Positions 1 through 7,397 of a DNA stretch of 14,398 nt are shown here, in pieces. Position numbers and translations under genes: made by a program. The notes beneath the pieces are model-generated. The model saw only the letters and a program-made list of their open reading frames with translations, made no database searches and was not told the origin of the DNA. Numbering within the stretch: position 1 is the stretch's first letter; the number at the start of each line of letters is the position of its first letter. Source of the stretch: Gammaproteobacteria bacterium (GTDB taxonomy: Bacteria; Pseudomonadota; Gammaproteobacteria; Arenicellales; JAOTYS01); contig JAOTYS010000071.1 of the NCBI GenBank assembly GCA_029861795.1, positions 1 to 14,398 of the forward strand. The letters are read 5' to 3'.

Positions 1-1
1 T

Positions 2-889
2 GATGAGCGTTACGCACTATCGTTTGCGGTTCCCATGAATACGCCGGGCCTTAAGGTGTTGTCCCGTAAATCCTATGAGCAGGCCGCGGTGTCGGAATTC
101 GACAATCCGTTGTCATCTCACTTTGATGAAAACGACGCGTTGATGTACTTCGATGATGTCAAGGTGCCGTGGGAACGCGTGTTTGTCTATCGTGACACCG
201 ACATGTGTCGTGCTCAATTTCAAGATACCGCGGGTCACCTGTTTCAGAATTATCAGGCCCAGATTCGATTGTTAGTGAAGATGCAGTTCCTGGTTGGCAT
301 AGCTTATAAGCTGGCAGAGACCATAGGCACTAACAAAATGCCCCAGATCAACCAACAACTGGGACACATGGCGGCGCAGGCGGCGATGGTGGAAGCGATG
401 GTTTATGGCATGGAGGCAAGTGGCAGTTACTACGGCGAGCACTATGTTCCCAATAAGCACTTAATGTACGCGGCACAGGTACTTACCCAGGACCTCTATC
501 CACAGTTCATCAATAGTATTCGCGAGTTGGCGGGAGGTAGTTTGATCATGTTACCTTCCTCCGTGCATGATTTCGCCGATCCGGAACTACGATCAGTGAT
601 CCAAAAGACCCAACAATCACCGGCCACGGATCCTGAATCTCGTGTCAAGTTTATGAAACTCGCATGGGATGCTGTCGGCTCAGAGTTCGCCTCACGCCAT
701 GTGCAGTACGAAATGTTTTACGCAGGCGCCCAATTTGTGACCCAGGGACACAGCGCGCGAAGTTATGATTGGAACAATGCCGTGGGTTTGGTGGAGGATA
801 TGCTTGCCCGCTATGAGCTAGAGGACATATTGCGCGGAGAGAGAAAGGAGGAACAAGGCGCTAGAGCACGCGCCAGTGATCGTCGTTAG
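2..889 (+). CDS. hpaB: HpaB-family 4-hydroxyphenylacetate 3-monooxygenase-like protein, 3' part (5' end outside window)
   Basis: The frame is already open at base 2, reading DERYALSFAVPMNTPGLK, so the ATG at 35 is an internal methionine and the gene starts before the window. The visible 295 residues are the C-terminal part of a protein family usually about 480-520 residues long. HpaB-family enzymes use reduced FADH2, supplied by a separate reductase, to hydroxylate phenols such as 4-hydroxyphenylacetate in the cytoplasm. Family-like stretches are the SFAVPMNTPG segment and the RELAGGSLIMLPSS segment, where HpaB proteins have a very similar Gly-rich flavin/substrate region, followed by HDFADPELR. 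The last ~16 residues are a charged, low-complexity tail. No HpaC-type reductase is visible. The Liv-type permease starts 36 bases downstream, so the enzyme and importer probably share a transcript. Relatives include PvcC and 4-hydroxybutyryl-CoA dehydratase. The family is clear; the substrate is unknown. Confidence 0.85.
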   Translation, partial: DERYALSFAVPMNTPGLKVLSRKSYEQAAVSEFDNPLSSHFDENDALMYFDDVKVPWERVFVYRDTDMCRAQFQDTAGHLFQNYQAQIRLLVKMQFLVGIAYKLAETIGTNKMPQINQQLGHMAAQAAMVEAMVYGMEASGSYYGEHYVPNKHLMYAAQVLTQDLYPQFINSIRELAGGSLIMLPSSVHDFADPELRSVIQKTQQSPATDPESRVKFMKLAWDAVGSEFASRHVQYEMFYAGAQFVTQGHSARSYDWNNAVGLVEDMLARYELEDILRGERKEEQGARARASDRR

Positions 890-925
890 ACTGCGTGTGA
901 ACGACGGGGGACATAACAACACAAC

Positions 926-1798
926 ATGTTTGCGCAGCAACTAATCAACGGGCTAATGCTCGGCGCGTCTTATGCGTTAGTTGCCATCGGCTACACGCTA
1001 ATTTTCGGTGTGTTGCGCCTACTCCATTTCGCACATGGCGAAGTATTCATGTTTGGTGCGTTCATCGGTCTAAACATCGTACTTGCCTGGTCGGGGGTAA
1101 ACATCTATGTCGCCATCATAGGCGCGATGATCGGCACCGGACTTATCGGTTTGCTGGTGGCGCTTATCGCAGTGCGTCCGGTCAGTAGCAAGTATCCGTT
1201 AGCGCCGCTGATCTCGACCATAGGCGCGACATTAGTGATGCAGAACGTCGCTATCCGCATCTTTGGTGGGGAAAACCAAGCGTTTCCAGAGACTATGGAT
1301 CCGGTGATCTACCACATCGCGGGACTGACTATCAGCTCGGTGCAGATATTCACCCTAGTGATGTCCGTGGTGCTCATGGTGGTGTTGTGGATGTTTGTCA
1401 ATCGCAGCAAGATGGGCCGTGCGATGCGGGCGGTAGCTGAGAGTCATGAAACCGCGGCGTTGCTCGGTGTGAATGTCGGCCGGACTGTGCTCTTTACTTT
1501 TATGGTGGCTTCGTTTCTCGCCGGCGCTGCCGGTGTGCTTGATGGTATTCGCACCAGTGCGGTGTCGCCGTTCATGGGATTGGAGGTCGCGGTGGCAGCG
1601 CTGGTCTGTATGCTTCTGGGGGGACTCGGCAATATCGTCGGGGCGATGGTGGGGGGATTTATCCTTGGAATGGTGGAAATCTTATCTGCGGCTTACTTGG
1701 GTACGTCGCTGCGGGATTTATTCACATTTGTCATTTTGATTTTGATCCTGATCTATAAGCCCTCAGGATTGTTCGGTACTAGGGTGGTTGGCGATTGA
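926..1798 (+). CDS. livH: Branched-chain amino acid-type ABC transporter permease, LivH family
   Basis: This 290-residue, strongly hydrophobic inner-membrane protein has the usual LivH length. It begins FAQQLINGLMLGASYALVAIG and continues with the family hallmark around GVLRLLHFAHGEVFMFGA. The EAA-like cytoplasmic loop that contacts the ATPases lies around MGRAMRAVAESHETAALLGV, and the C-terminal part has the Gly-rich LLGGLGNIVGAMVGG segment. In the HAAT family, LivH and LivM form the heterodimeric channel for branched-chain amino acids, amides, urea, or organic and aromatic acids. The gene sits 36 bases after the HpaB-like gene and 24 bases before livM. The ATG at 926 has only a poorly spaced G-rich run (about 906-910) upstream, so initiation may depend on readthrough from the previous gene. 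The family is certain; the transported compound is not known. Confidence 0.95.
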   Translation: MFAQQLINGLMLGASYALVAIGYTLIFGVLRLLHFAHGEVFMFGAFIGLNIVLAWSGVNIYVAIIGAMIGTGLIGLLVALIAVRPVSSKYPLAPLISTIGATLVMQNVAIRIFGGENQAFPETMDPVIYHIAGLTISSVQIFTLVMSVVLMVVLWMFVNRSKMGRAMRAVAESHETAALLGVNVGRTVLFTFMVASFLAGAAGVLDGIRTSAVSPFMGLEVAVAALVCMLLGGLGNIVGAMVGGFILGMVEILSAAYLGTSLRDLFTFVILILILIYKPSGLFGTRVVGD

Positions 1799-1822
1799 TG
1801 TTATGAAGCTGTCGGTAGAGAA

Positions 1823-2776
1823 ATGATTTTCGACGAATTTGTCCAGTCATTGTTGGTGTTCACCGGGATCAACATTATCGCGGCATTTAGTTTCTACGTG
1901 CCTTTTAAGACCGGGCAAGTATCGCTCGGGCAAGCGGGATTCATGGGAGTTGGGGCTTACGCCGCAGGGATAATGACCGTGAAGTTTGGGCTTCCTTATC
2001 CGGTGGGCCTGCTGTTTGGCGGTGTGTTCGCTGGATTCATTGGCGTATGCGTAGGCTTTCCTGCGCTGAGAATCCGAGGAATTTATCTGCTCTTGCTCAC
2101 GTTGGGATTTGCTCAAATCGTGCAAGTGATCGCATTGACCTGGGAATACACGGGCGCCCATGACGGATTCCAGGGAATTCCCTATCAAGAACACACGATC
2201 TTCTATGTTTACGGGGTCATTATTTTGCTGTTGATTTTCTTTTCTCGGTTGGAGCGTTCCAGCCTAGGGCGTGCCATGGTCTCTATTCACGAGGATGAGG
2301 AAGCCGCGGAGGTAATGGGGATAGACGTGGTGCGCACCAAGTTGTTCGCGTTTGGTGTCGGTGCGCTTATCGCGGGACTCGCTGGCGCCATGTTTGCGCA
2401 CTATCTGACATACGTTGACTCGCGCACTTTTAATATCTTACTGGGCGTTGAGATCTTGATGTTTGCGGTGGTGGGAGGCGTTACTACTTATTGGGGGCCG
2501 ATACTAGGCGCTTGTTTTCTCACATTGTTGCCAGAAGGACTGCGTGAATTGCGAGATTTGCTGGAGTTGATCCCTTTAGCGGTTACAGACGCTCTTCCCT
2601 ATGGCAACAATGTTTATGACTGGCTCTATGAGTTTCTGAACTTCGAGAATGAAAAACGATTAATTGCGTATGGGCTCATTCTTATTGGGATGATGATTGT
2701 TCGTCCTCAGGGTTTGCTAACACGGCGGACCGTTCAGCGTTTGGCGTTTTGGAGACGGGGTGCAGCCAGTGTCTGA
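1823..2776 (+). CDS. livM: Branched-chain amino acid-type ABC transporter permease, LivM family
   Basis: This 317-residue polytopic inner-membrane protein is the second HAAT permease subunit. It shows the LivM signature near residues 30-45 (TGQVSLGQAGFMGVGAYAAG), the segment FPALRIRGIYLLLLTLGFAQI, an EAA-like loop at SSLGRAMVSIHEDEEAAEVMGID, and the closing VVGGVTTYWGPILGA and IVRPQGLLTRR motifs. The ATG at 1823 is used because it opens directly into the family N-terminus. Upstream is only a weak GTAGAGA. A seven-codon reading frame at 1803-1826 ends in TGA overlapping this ATG and could couple translation to livH. The 3' end overlaps livG by 17 bases. The protein acts with LivH, LivG, LivF and a periplasmic binding protein. 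Confidence 0.95.
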   Translation: MIFDEFVQSLLVFTGINIIAAFSFYVPFKTGQVSLGQAGFMGVGAYAAGIMTVKFGLPYPVGLLFGGVFAGFIGVCVGFPALRIRGIYLLLLTLGFAQIVQVIALTWEYTGAHDGFQGIPYQEHTIFYVYGVIILLLIFFSRLERSSLGRAMVSIHEDEEAAEVMGIDVVRTKLFAFGVGALIAGLAGAMFAHYLTYVDSRTFNILLGVEILMFAVVGGVTTYWGPILGACFLTLLPEGLRELRDLLELIPLAVTDALPYGNNVYDWLYEFLNFENEKRLIAYGLILIGMMIVRPQGLLTRRTVQRLAFWRRGAASV

Positions 2777-3569
2777 AGGAGGCAATAGCCTATGTCTGCA
2801 GGCGCACGGACTCACCAAACGATTTGGCGGCTTCCACGCGTTACGTGACGTGTCGGTGGGTGTGCGTAAGGGCGACATCCACGCCATCATCGGCCCCAAC
2901 GGTGCAGGAAAGACGACTTTCTTTAACGTGCTGAGCGGCACGCTCACGCCGGACCAGGGCGATATCACTTTCGAAGGTCAGACGCTCAGCAGACTCAAGC
3001 CCTACCGCCGTACCGCGTTGGGTATTGCCCGCACTTTCCAGAACATCCGTTTGTTCGAGCATATGACAGTGCTCGAAAACATTATGGTGGGGGAGCACAG
3101 CAAAGCGTATTCGTCGTTATGGGGTGTGTGTTACAAAACGTTGCTGCACCGCCCCTTTGGTCAGATCTCTGAAGAGCGTCGCATGCGCGAGCGTGCACTG
3201 GAACTGTTGGAGTTCTTTGATTTGGGCGATAAGGCCAACGCCGATGCCTCTGATCTTTCTTATGGTGAGCGGCGTCGTTTAGAAATGGCTCGCGCCCTGG
3301 CGACGAATCCACGTTTATTACTGTTAGATGAACCCGCCGCTGGCATGAATCCTCACGAGACAGAGGATCTTAATCAGCACATCGCCAATATACGAGATCG
3401 AGGTGTGACCGTCGTTCTTGTGGAACATGATATGAAGTTGGTGATGGACATCTCGGATTGCATAACGGTTCTCAACTTTGGCGAGAAGATTGCGGAAGGA
3501 TTGCCTGCGGAGATCCAGGCTGATCCGTCTGTGATTGAAGCGTATCTGGGTGGAGAGGAGACGCTGTGA
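2760..3569 (+). CDS. livG: ABC transporter ATP-binding protein, LivG family
   Basis: This cytoplasmic ATPase of 269 residues powers the Liv-type importer. Visible motifs are Walker A GPNGAGKTT (45-53), Q-loop Q94 in ARTFQNIRLF, ABC signature LSYGERRR (166-173), Walker B LLLLDEP (186-192) and H-loop H223 in VEHD. The ARTFQNIRLF and EPAAGMNPHE wording is typical of LivG rather than LivF, and the ~30-residue insertion before the signature (about 111-140) is also a LivG trait. The GTG start at 2760 lies inside livM and is preceded by GGAG at 2751-2754. A second GTG at 2769 is possible but less well spaced. It overlaps livM by 17 bases and livF by 4 bases (GTGA), which points to strict co-translation. 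Confidence 0.95.
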   Translation: MQPVSEGGNSLCLQAHGLTKRFGGFHALRDVSVGVRKGDIHAIIGPNGAGKTTFFNVLSGTLTPDQGDITFEGQTLSRLKPYRRTALGIARTFQNIRLFEHMTVLENIMVGEHSKAYSSLWGVCYKTLLHRPFGQISEERRMRERALELLEFFDLGDKANADASDLSYGERRRLEMARALATNPRLLLLDEPAAGMNPHETEDLNQHIANIRDRGVTVVLVEHDMKLVMDISDCITVLNFGEKIAEGLPAEIQADPSVIEAYLGGEETL

Positions 3570-4324
3570 GCTTGCTCCAGATACAAGGTGTACATGCAGG
3601 TTACGGCGATATAGAGGTTTTACACGGTGTCGATATCGCAGTCGAACAAGGCGAGATTGTTACATTGATCGGTGCTAATGGCGCCGGTAAGACGACGTTG
3701 CTGAAAGCGATCTCAGGACTGGTAAGGGCGGGCCGTGGCACCATAACGCTAGACGGTGTCGCAATTCAGCGCCTGGCACCGCACAAGATTGTTGAGAAAG
3801 GTGTTAGTCAGGTTGCAGAAGGCAGGGCAATACTTAAGCGCATGACCGTGCTCGAAAATATCAAAATGGGTGCGCATGTCAGACGCGACCGAGAAGTCGA
3901 TCGAGACATTGAGGTAATGCTGGATAAGTTTCCCGTGCTGCGCGAGCGTCAGTCTCAGCTAGCGGGGCTTCTCAGCGGCGGGGAGCAGCAGATGCTGGCA
4001 ATCGCGCGAGCACTTATGGCGAGCCCACGGATTTTGTTGCTGGATGAGCCGTCTCTAGGGTTGGCGCCGCTTGTCGTCACTAAAATCTTTCGCACCTTGC
4101 GAGATTTGAGAGAGGAGGGTAAGACGATCTTCTTGGTTGAGCAGAATGCACGTCGTGCGCTGCAACTTGCAGATCATGGCTATGTGTTGGAGCGCGGCAC
4201 CATTGCACTGCGGGGTACGGGGGAGAGTCTCCTTAACAACCCCGAGGTGCAGCATACCTACCTCGGGATTCGGACTGAGGGTGCGGGTGCCGGGGCGGTC
4301 GACGAACCACGCTTGGTGCAGTAG
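3566..4324 (+). CDS. livF: ABC transporter ATP-binding protein, LivF family
   Basis: This 252-residue protein is the second nucleotide-binding subunit of the Liv-type importer. It shows Walker A GANGAGKTT (36-44), Q-loop Q82 in SQVAEGR (LivF proteins usually read VPEGR here), signature LSGGEQQ (136-142) and Walker B LLLDEPSLGLAP (157-168). The switch position is occupied by Q193 in VEQN, where most ABC ATPases have His; this is normal for LivF. The GTG start at 3566 overlaps the livG stop as GTGA and has a good Shine-Dalgarno, GGAGAGGAG, at 3552-3560. The last ~17 residues (TEGAGAGAVDEPRLVQ) are a low-complexity extension beyond the usual TYLG ending. A 78-base gap with a GC hairpin separates it from the binding-protein gene. 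Confidence 0.95.
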   Translation: MSLLQIQGVHAGYGDIEVLHGVDIAVEQGEIVTLIGANGAGKTTLLKAISGLVRAGRGTITLDGVAIQRLAPHKIVEKGVSQVAEGRAILKRMTVLENIKMGAHVRRDREVDRDIEVMLDKFPVLRERQSQLAGLLSGGEQQMLAIARALMASPRILLLDEPSLGLAPLVVTKIFRTLRDLREEGKTIFLVEQNARRALQLADHGYVLERGTIALRGTGESLLNNPEVQHTYLGIRTEGAGAGAVDEPRLVQ

Positions 4325-4336
4325 ACTGTTGCGCGT

Positions 4337-4351
4337 CGGGGGGCGTCCCCG
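4337..4351 (+). other. GC-rich intercistronic hairpin between livF and the binding-protein gene
   Basis: CGGGG at 4337-4341 pairs with CCCCG at 4347-4351 across a five-base loop. There is no T-run after it, so it is not a standard terminator. Hairpins in this position of transporter operons often slow 3'-to-5' RNA decay or lower readthrough, giving different amounts of ATPase and binding protein. That role is inferred here. Confidence 0.35.
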
Positions 4352-4388
4352 CCTCGGCGTGTGGCTTAAATGATTGGGGATAAACATC

Positions 4389-4395
4389 GGAGGAG
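4389..4395 (+). promoter_or_regulatory. Strong ribosome binding site that sets the start of the binding-protein gene
   Basis: GGAGGAG lies seven bases before the ATG at 4403. The frame also opens earlier at an ATG at 4370, but that start has no such site and would add 11 polar residues ahead of the signal peptide. The 4403 start is therefore preferred. Confidence 0.8.
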
Positions 4396-4402
4396 TAGTG
4401 TA

Positions 4403-5578
4403 ATGAAACGTTTCGTATCTATGGCCACTATGGCCACTATGGCCACTATGGCTTTGGCCCTGTTAGCGGTTTCCATCCCGGCCTCCGCCGAGCTGTCGGG
4501 TCGAGCAGTTAAGATCGGGGTGATGTATCCCCTGACCGGGAAGGGCGCCTCCTGGGGCGAAAACGCCCAGATTGGCATCCAGCTCGCAGCCGAGGAGATC
4601 AACGCGGCGGGAGGTATTGGCGGCGTGCCCATCAAACTGGTGGAGTATGACTACCAGGCCAAAGAATCCGAAGGCATTAACATTATTAATAAGCTGGCAA
4701 CGCGGGACGAGGTCTTAGCAGTGCTGGGCCCTTGCTTCAGCTCGGTGGTAGAGGTGACTTATCCGTTGCTAGAACGGCTGAAGATGCCGGTGATCTCTTA
4801 TTGCTCGGCAAAGCCTGGGTTGTCTGCCCTGAGCGAATGGGGTTTCCGCAACAGCTTGACCAGTGACAAACAGCTTGCTCCTGTGGTCAAGGCGTGGAAG
4901 GCGGAATACGGCATCGAGAGTGCGGTGATCATTCACGACCTGGAAGATGCCGTGTCTAAGGCCGAGGGCGCGAAAGTGTTGCCCATGTTGTTTGAGAAAG
5001 AAGGGATCGAAGTAAAAGAAGTCCTGACCTACCGCACTGAAGATACGGATTTCTCGGCACAGATCACCAAGGCGAAATCCTTGAACCCGGACGGTATCGC
5101 TCTGGGATCCTGTTATCAGCAAGCTGCGGGCATCGTCAAAGAGGCGCGACGTCAAGGCATGGAGCAACCGGTTATCGGCGGGGCATGTGCCGGTTCACCA
5201 GGGTACATCGAGCTCGGTGGCGAGCAGGCTGAGGGCAGCTACATGTCTACTGCGGCGTGGATGGATGACCCACGTCCAGCGGTTCAAGAGTTCGTGGAGA
5301 AAGTGTTTGCCAAGAACGGTGGGCAGCAGTTTCCGTACAGCGCACCGCGTGGATACGATACCATGTACATCACCGCACAGTGCATGGAAGATCTCGGTGT
5401 AACGAACAAGAAGGATGACCTCGCCTCTGACCGCGATAAGATCCGTCAGTGTTGGTCTGAATTGAAGGATTATGATGGCGTTTCCGGCATGACCACGATG
5501 AACGAAGTCGGTGATGGGGCCGGTGGGATGCGAGTGTTGAAGGTGATGGACGGCAAGTACGTAGACGTATCTCAATAA
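4403..5578 (+). CDS. Periplasmic substrate-binding protein of the Liv/HAAT ABC transporter (LivJ/LivK-like, type 1 PBP fold)
   Basis: From ATG 4403 the protein has 391 residues. It opens with a Sec-type signal peptide: MKRF, a hydrophobic core, and a likely cleavage site after A29 in PASA-ELSG. There is no lipobox Cys, so it should be a free periplasmic protein. The mature part starts with VKIGVMYPLTGKGASWG and continues with AAEEINAAGGIGGVPIKL and VLGPCFSSVVEVTYPLLE, the standard Leu/Ile/Val-binding-protein architecture also used for aromatic acids, amides and urea. It would deliver the substrate to the LivHM channel encoded just upstream. The signal peptide holds three identical ATGGCCACT units (4421-4447). 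The gene ends 21 bases before a strong terminator. Binding specificity cannot be read from the sequence; the HpaB-like neighbour suggests an aromatic or other organic acid. Confidence 0.93.
   Translation: MKRFVSMATMATMATMALALLAVSIPASAELSGRAVKIGVMYPLTGKGASWGENAQIGIQLAAEEINAAGGIGGVPIKLVEYDYQAKESEGINIINKLATRDEVLAVLGPCFSSVVEVTYPLLERLKMPVISYCSAKPGLSALSEWGFRNSLTSDKQLAPVVKAWKAEYGIESAVIIHDLEDAVSKAEGAKVLPMLFEKEGIEVKEVLTYRTEDTDFSAQITKAKSLNPDGIALGSCYQQAAGIVKEARRQGMEQPVIGGACAGSPGYIELGGEQAEGSYMSTAAWMDDPRPAVQEFVEKVFAKNGGQQFPYSAPRGYDTMYITAQCMEDLGVTNKKDDLASDRDKIRQCWSELKDYDGVSGMTTMNEVGDGAGGMRVLKVMDGKYVDVSQ
4421..4447 (+). repeat. Three tandem 9-bp units (ATGGCCACT) inside a signal-peptide region
   Basis: Three perfect copies of ATGGCCACT follow one another in frame, then a partial copy (ATGGCT). 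They encode Met-Ala-Thr three times at residues 7-15. Unit gain or loss by slippage would keep the frame but change the signal-peptide core by three residues per unit. Each unit also carries an in-frame ATG. Confidence 0.95.
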
Positions 5579-5599
5579 TACGCTTTGTTTGAAACATAC

Positions 5600-5629
5600 A
5601 ACGGGGGCCATCGGCCCCCGTTTGCTTTT
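5600..5629 (+). terminator. Rho-independent terminator of the importer operon
   Basis: AACGGGGGCC (5600-5609) and GGCCCCCGTT (5613-5622) form a perfect 10-bp stem with a three-base loop, followed by TTGCTTTTG. A further seven-base pairing, ATACAAC at 5596-5602 with GTTGTAT at 5630-5636, could form an alternative outer stem. It closes the plus-strand unit that contains the Liv-type genes. Confidence 0.92.
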
Positions 5630-5694
5630 GTTGTATCGGGATGATTTTGTAGCCACGCGCTTTAGCGTAAACGACAGAGCGGAGCCAGGTGTTG

Positions 5695-6411
5695 ATGAAC
5701 TTATCCGGTAAGACTGCGATCATCACGGGTGCCACCAGTGGAATCGGCAAGGCAACTGCTAAAGCTTTGCATCACGCAGGGGTCAGGGTAGTCGTGACAG
5801 GTCGCAATGAGGGGCGGGTGTTGACCGTGGCCAAGGAGCTAGACGGTGCGTCCTACCTTGTGGGCGATATTGCTGATGCGGAAGTCCCGAAAAAGTTGAT
5901 TGAGCGTGCACTTACCGATTATGGTAGTTGTGAGATCGTGATTAATAACGCGGGGATTATTCACAATGGACCGATCGAAAAAATTGATATCGATAAAGTC
6001 TGCGAGATGGTCCGCATCAATGTGGAAGCCGCGTTTCGTATGGCTTATACCGCGGTAAAACACTTTGTATCGATGGATCGTGGACACCTCATCAATATAT
6101 CCAGCGTGCTCGGCACCAAGGTGCGCGTATACACAGGGGCCTATTCAGGAACTAAGTACGCCATCGAGGCCTTATCGGAAGCTTTGCGCATCGAATTGGC
6201 GCGCACCCCCGTGCAGGTGACCTGTATTCAGCCGGGTCTGGTGATGACAGAGTTACACCGTGAGTTTCCCGTCCATCCCAAAGAACCGATGAAGATAGAC
6301 CGACCATTGGTCCCGCAGGACATCGCCGAGGCCGTGATGTTCGCGCTAACTCGGCCGGAACACGTTACCATCCCTACGCTTATGGTTTTGCCCAAAGATC
6401 ATAAGACTTGA
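5695..6411 (+). CDS. Short-chain dehydrogenase/reductase (SDR)
   Basis: This 238-residue cytoplasmic NAD(P)-dependent oxidoreductase belongs to the classical SDR family. The dinucleotide-binding motif TGATSGIG is at 11-18, NNAG at 84-87, the catalytic Ser at S137 (INISS), and the YxxxK pair at Y150 and K154 (AYSGTK). R37 in VTGRNEGR follows the second strand, which in SDRs often favours NADP(H). The PG-motif at IQPGLVMTEL is the usual post-catalytic turn. An in-frame GTG at 5689 could add two residues; ATG 5695 is chosen because GGAG at 5681-5684 is better spaced from it (10 bases against 4). The substrate is probably a hydroxy or keto intermediate of the surrounding pathway. It follows a strong terminator and so needs its own promoter, which was not identified. 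The second gene of this pair starts 110 bases downstream. Confidence 0.9.
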   Translation: MNLSGKTAIITGATSGIGKATAKALHHAGVRVVVTGRNEGRVLTVAKELDGASYLVGDIADAEVPKKLIERALTDYGSCEIVINNAGIIHNGPIEKIDIDKVCEMVRINVEAAFRMAYTAVKHFVSMDRGHLINISSVLGTKVRVYTGAYSGTKYAIEALSEALRIELARTPVQVTCIQPGLVMTELHREFPVHPKEPMKIDRPLVPQDIAEAVMFALTRPEHVTIPTLMVLPKDHKT

Positions 6412-6521
6412 TTTCTTTGCATCAAGCGTAAGGCTGTTCCCGCTGTGCTGATCACAATTGCCTTGGCTGAAGAATTGCAACAAAATGAACCATCTTCCAC
6501 AGCATGCATGAGGACTGATTC

Positions 6522-7316
6522 ATGACGCAGTCTGCGACTACTAGATCTCCCATCCGGTCAAATACGTCACAATGGGTGGGGATGCCCTATGAATTGGGCA
6601 ATTTGCCAGGAGCGCGCGCGTCGATCGGGTTGATTACTTTGGATTGTGATTTGACCATCGAGCCGGAGCTATGGGTTTATCTGCCGAAGGATGGTGTTGC
6701 GCTGTATTCAAACCGAATCCCGATGGCGAAGGACGCTACCGTAGAAACCTTGCGCGATATGGAGGACAAGATTACCGAGACTGCACAGTTGCTACCGACA
6801 GAGTACCTGGATGTTATTGCATTTGGCTGCACCTCCGGCACCATGGCCATCGGTGAAGCGACGGTCAGCGAACACATTCGCAAGGCCAAGCCCGGGATCT
6901 GTTGTAGCGACCCCATCACCGCGAGCATCAAAGGACTAAAAGTATTAGGGTGTCAGCGTATTGCCTTGTTGACACCTTACATCGATGAAGTGAATGCCGT
7001 TGTGGAGAATTATGTGACTAACCACGGGTTCGACATTGCGGCAAAAGGGAGCTTTAAAGTTCGAGCAAGCGAGGAGATGTGTATGATTTCGCCACAGGCC
7101 ATCTACGCGGCGGCATATGAATTGGGACAGGCCGACGTCGACGCTGTATTTATATCCTGCACGGGTCTTCGCGCCTCATCAGTTATTGCTCCATTGGAGC
7201 AGGCGCTGGGTAAGCCTGTGGTGGCGAGCAACCAGGCTCTTTCCTGGGATTGCCTAAGACTCGCGGGCTACAAAGATAAAGTTGAGGGTTACGGCCGCTT
7301 GTTAAGGGATTGTTGA
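6522..7316 (+). CDS. Asp/Glu racemase superfamily protein, maleate cis-trans isomerase / EutA-like
   Basis: The 264-residue protein has the two-cysteine plan of the cofactor-independent racemase/isomerase superfamily: C103 in AFGCTSGT and C213 in ISCTGLR, each at the end of a strand. Family-like segments are SIGLITLDCDLTIEPEL near the N-terminus, ALLTPYIDEVN in the middle, and VVASNQALSWDCLRLAG near the end. The whole pattern resembles maleate isomerases, arylmalonate decarboxylases and the ectoine-utilisation protein EutA. Decarboxylases of this group keep only the second Cys, so both cysteines argue for isomerase or racemase chemistry. The ATG at 6522 has GAGGA at 6510-6514. No other ectoine gene (eutBC/doeAB) is seen, so a role in isomerising an unsaturated diacid or similar product is an equal possibility. 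Confidence 0.85.
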   Translation: MTQSATTRSPIRSNTSQWVGMPYELGNLPGARASIGLITLDCDLTIEPELWVYLPKDGVALYSNRIPMAKDATVETLRDMEDKITETAQLLPTEYLDVIAFGCTSGTMAIGEATVSEHIRKAKPGICCSDPITASIKGLKVLGCQRIALLTPYIDEVNAVVENYVTNHGFDIAAKGSFKVRASEEMCMISPQAIYAAAYELGQADVDAVFISCTGLRASSVIAPLEQALGKPVVASNQALSWDCLRLAGYKDKVEGYGRLLRDC

Positions 7317-7365
7317 GACCCTCTAGTGCGCCTGAAGACGCACCTGCACTAAGCCAAGTCGGTAG

Positions 7366-7383
7366 GTTCGCCTTTAGGCGAAC
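7366..7383 (+). other. Perfect 7-bp hairpin downstream of the racemase-like gene
   Basis: GTTCGCC and GGCGAAC flank a four-base TTTA loop about 50 bases after the stop codon. With the upstream TAGTGC/GCACTA stem it may mark the 3' end of the SDR-racemase transcript. The following ATTAGAG is not T-rich, so intrinsic termination is doubtful. Confidence 0.35.
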
Positions 7384-7397
7384 ATTAGAGAACATAA

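Noticed and set aside
35..37. ATG at 35 as the start of the HpaB-like gene
   Set aside because: The same frame is open to base 2 and reads conserved family sequence upstream of this Met, so the gene begins outside the window.
4370..4402. Earlier ATG for the binding protein
   Set aside because: It lacks a ribosome binding site and would place polar residues before a signal peptide that fits perfectly from ATG 4403.
4769..5656. Long antisense ORFs (132 and 153 codons) opposite the binding-protein gene
   Set aside because: They are mirror frames of a well-supported coding gene, cross the terminator, and have no protein-like motifs.
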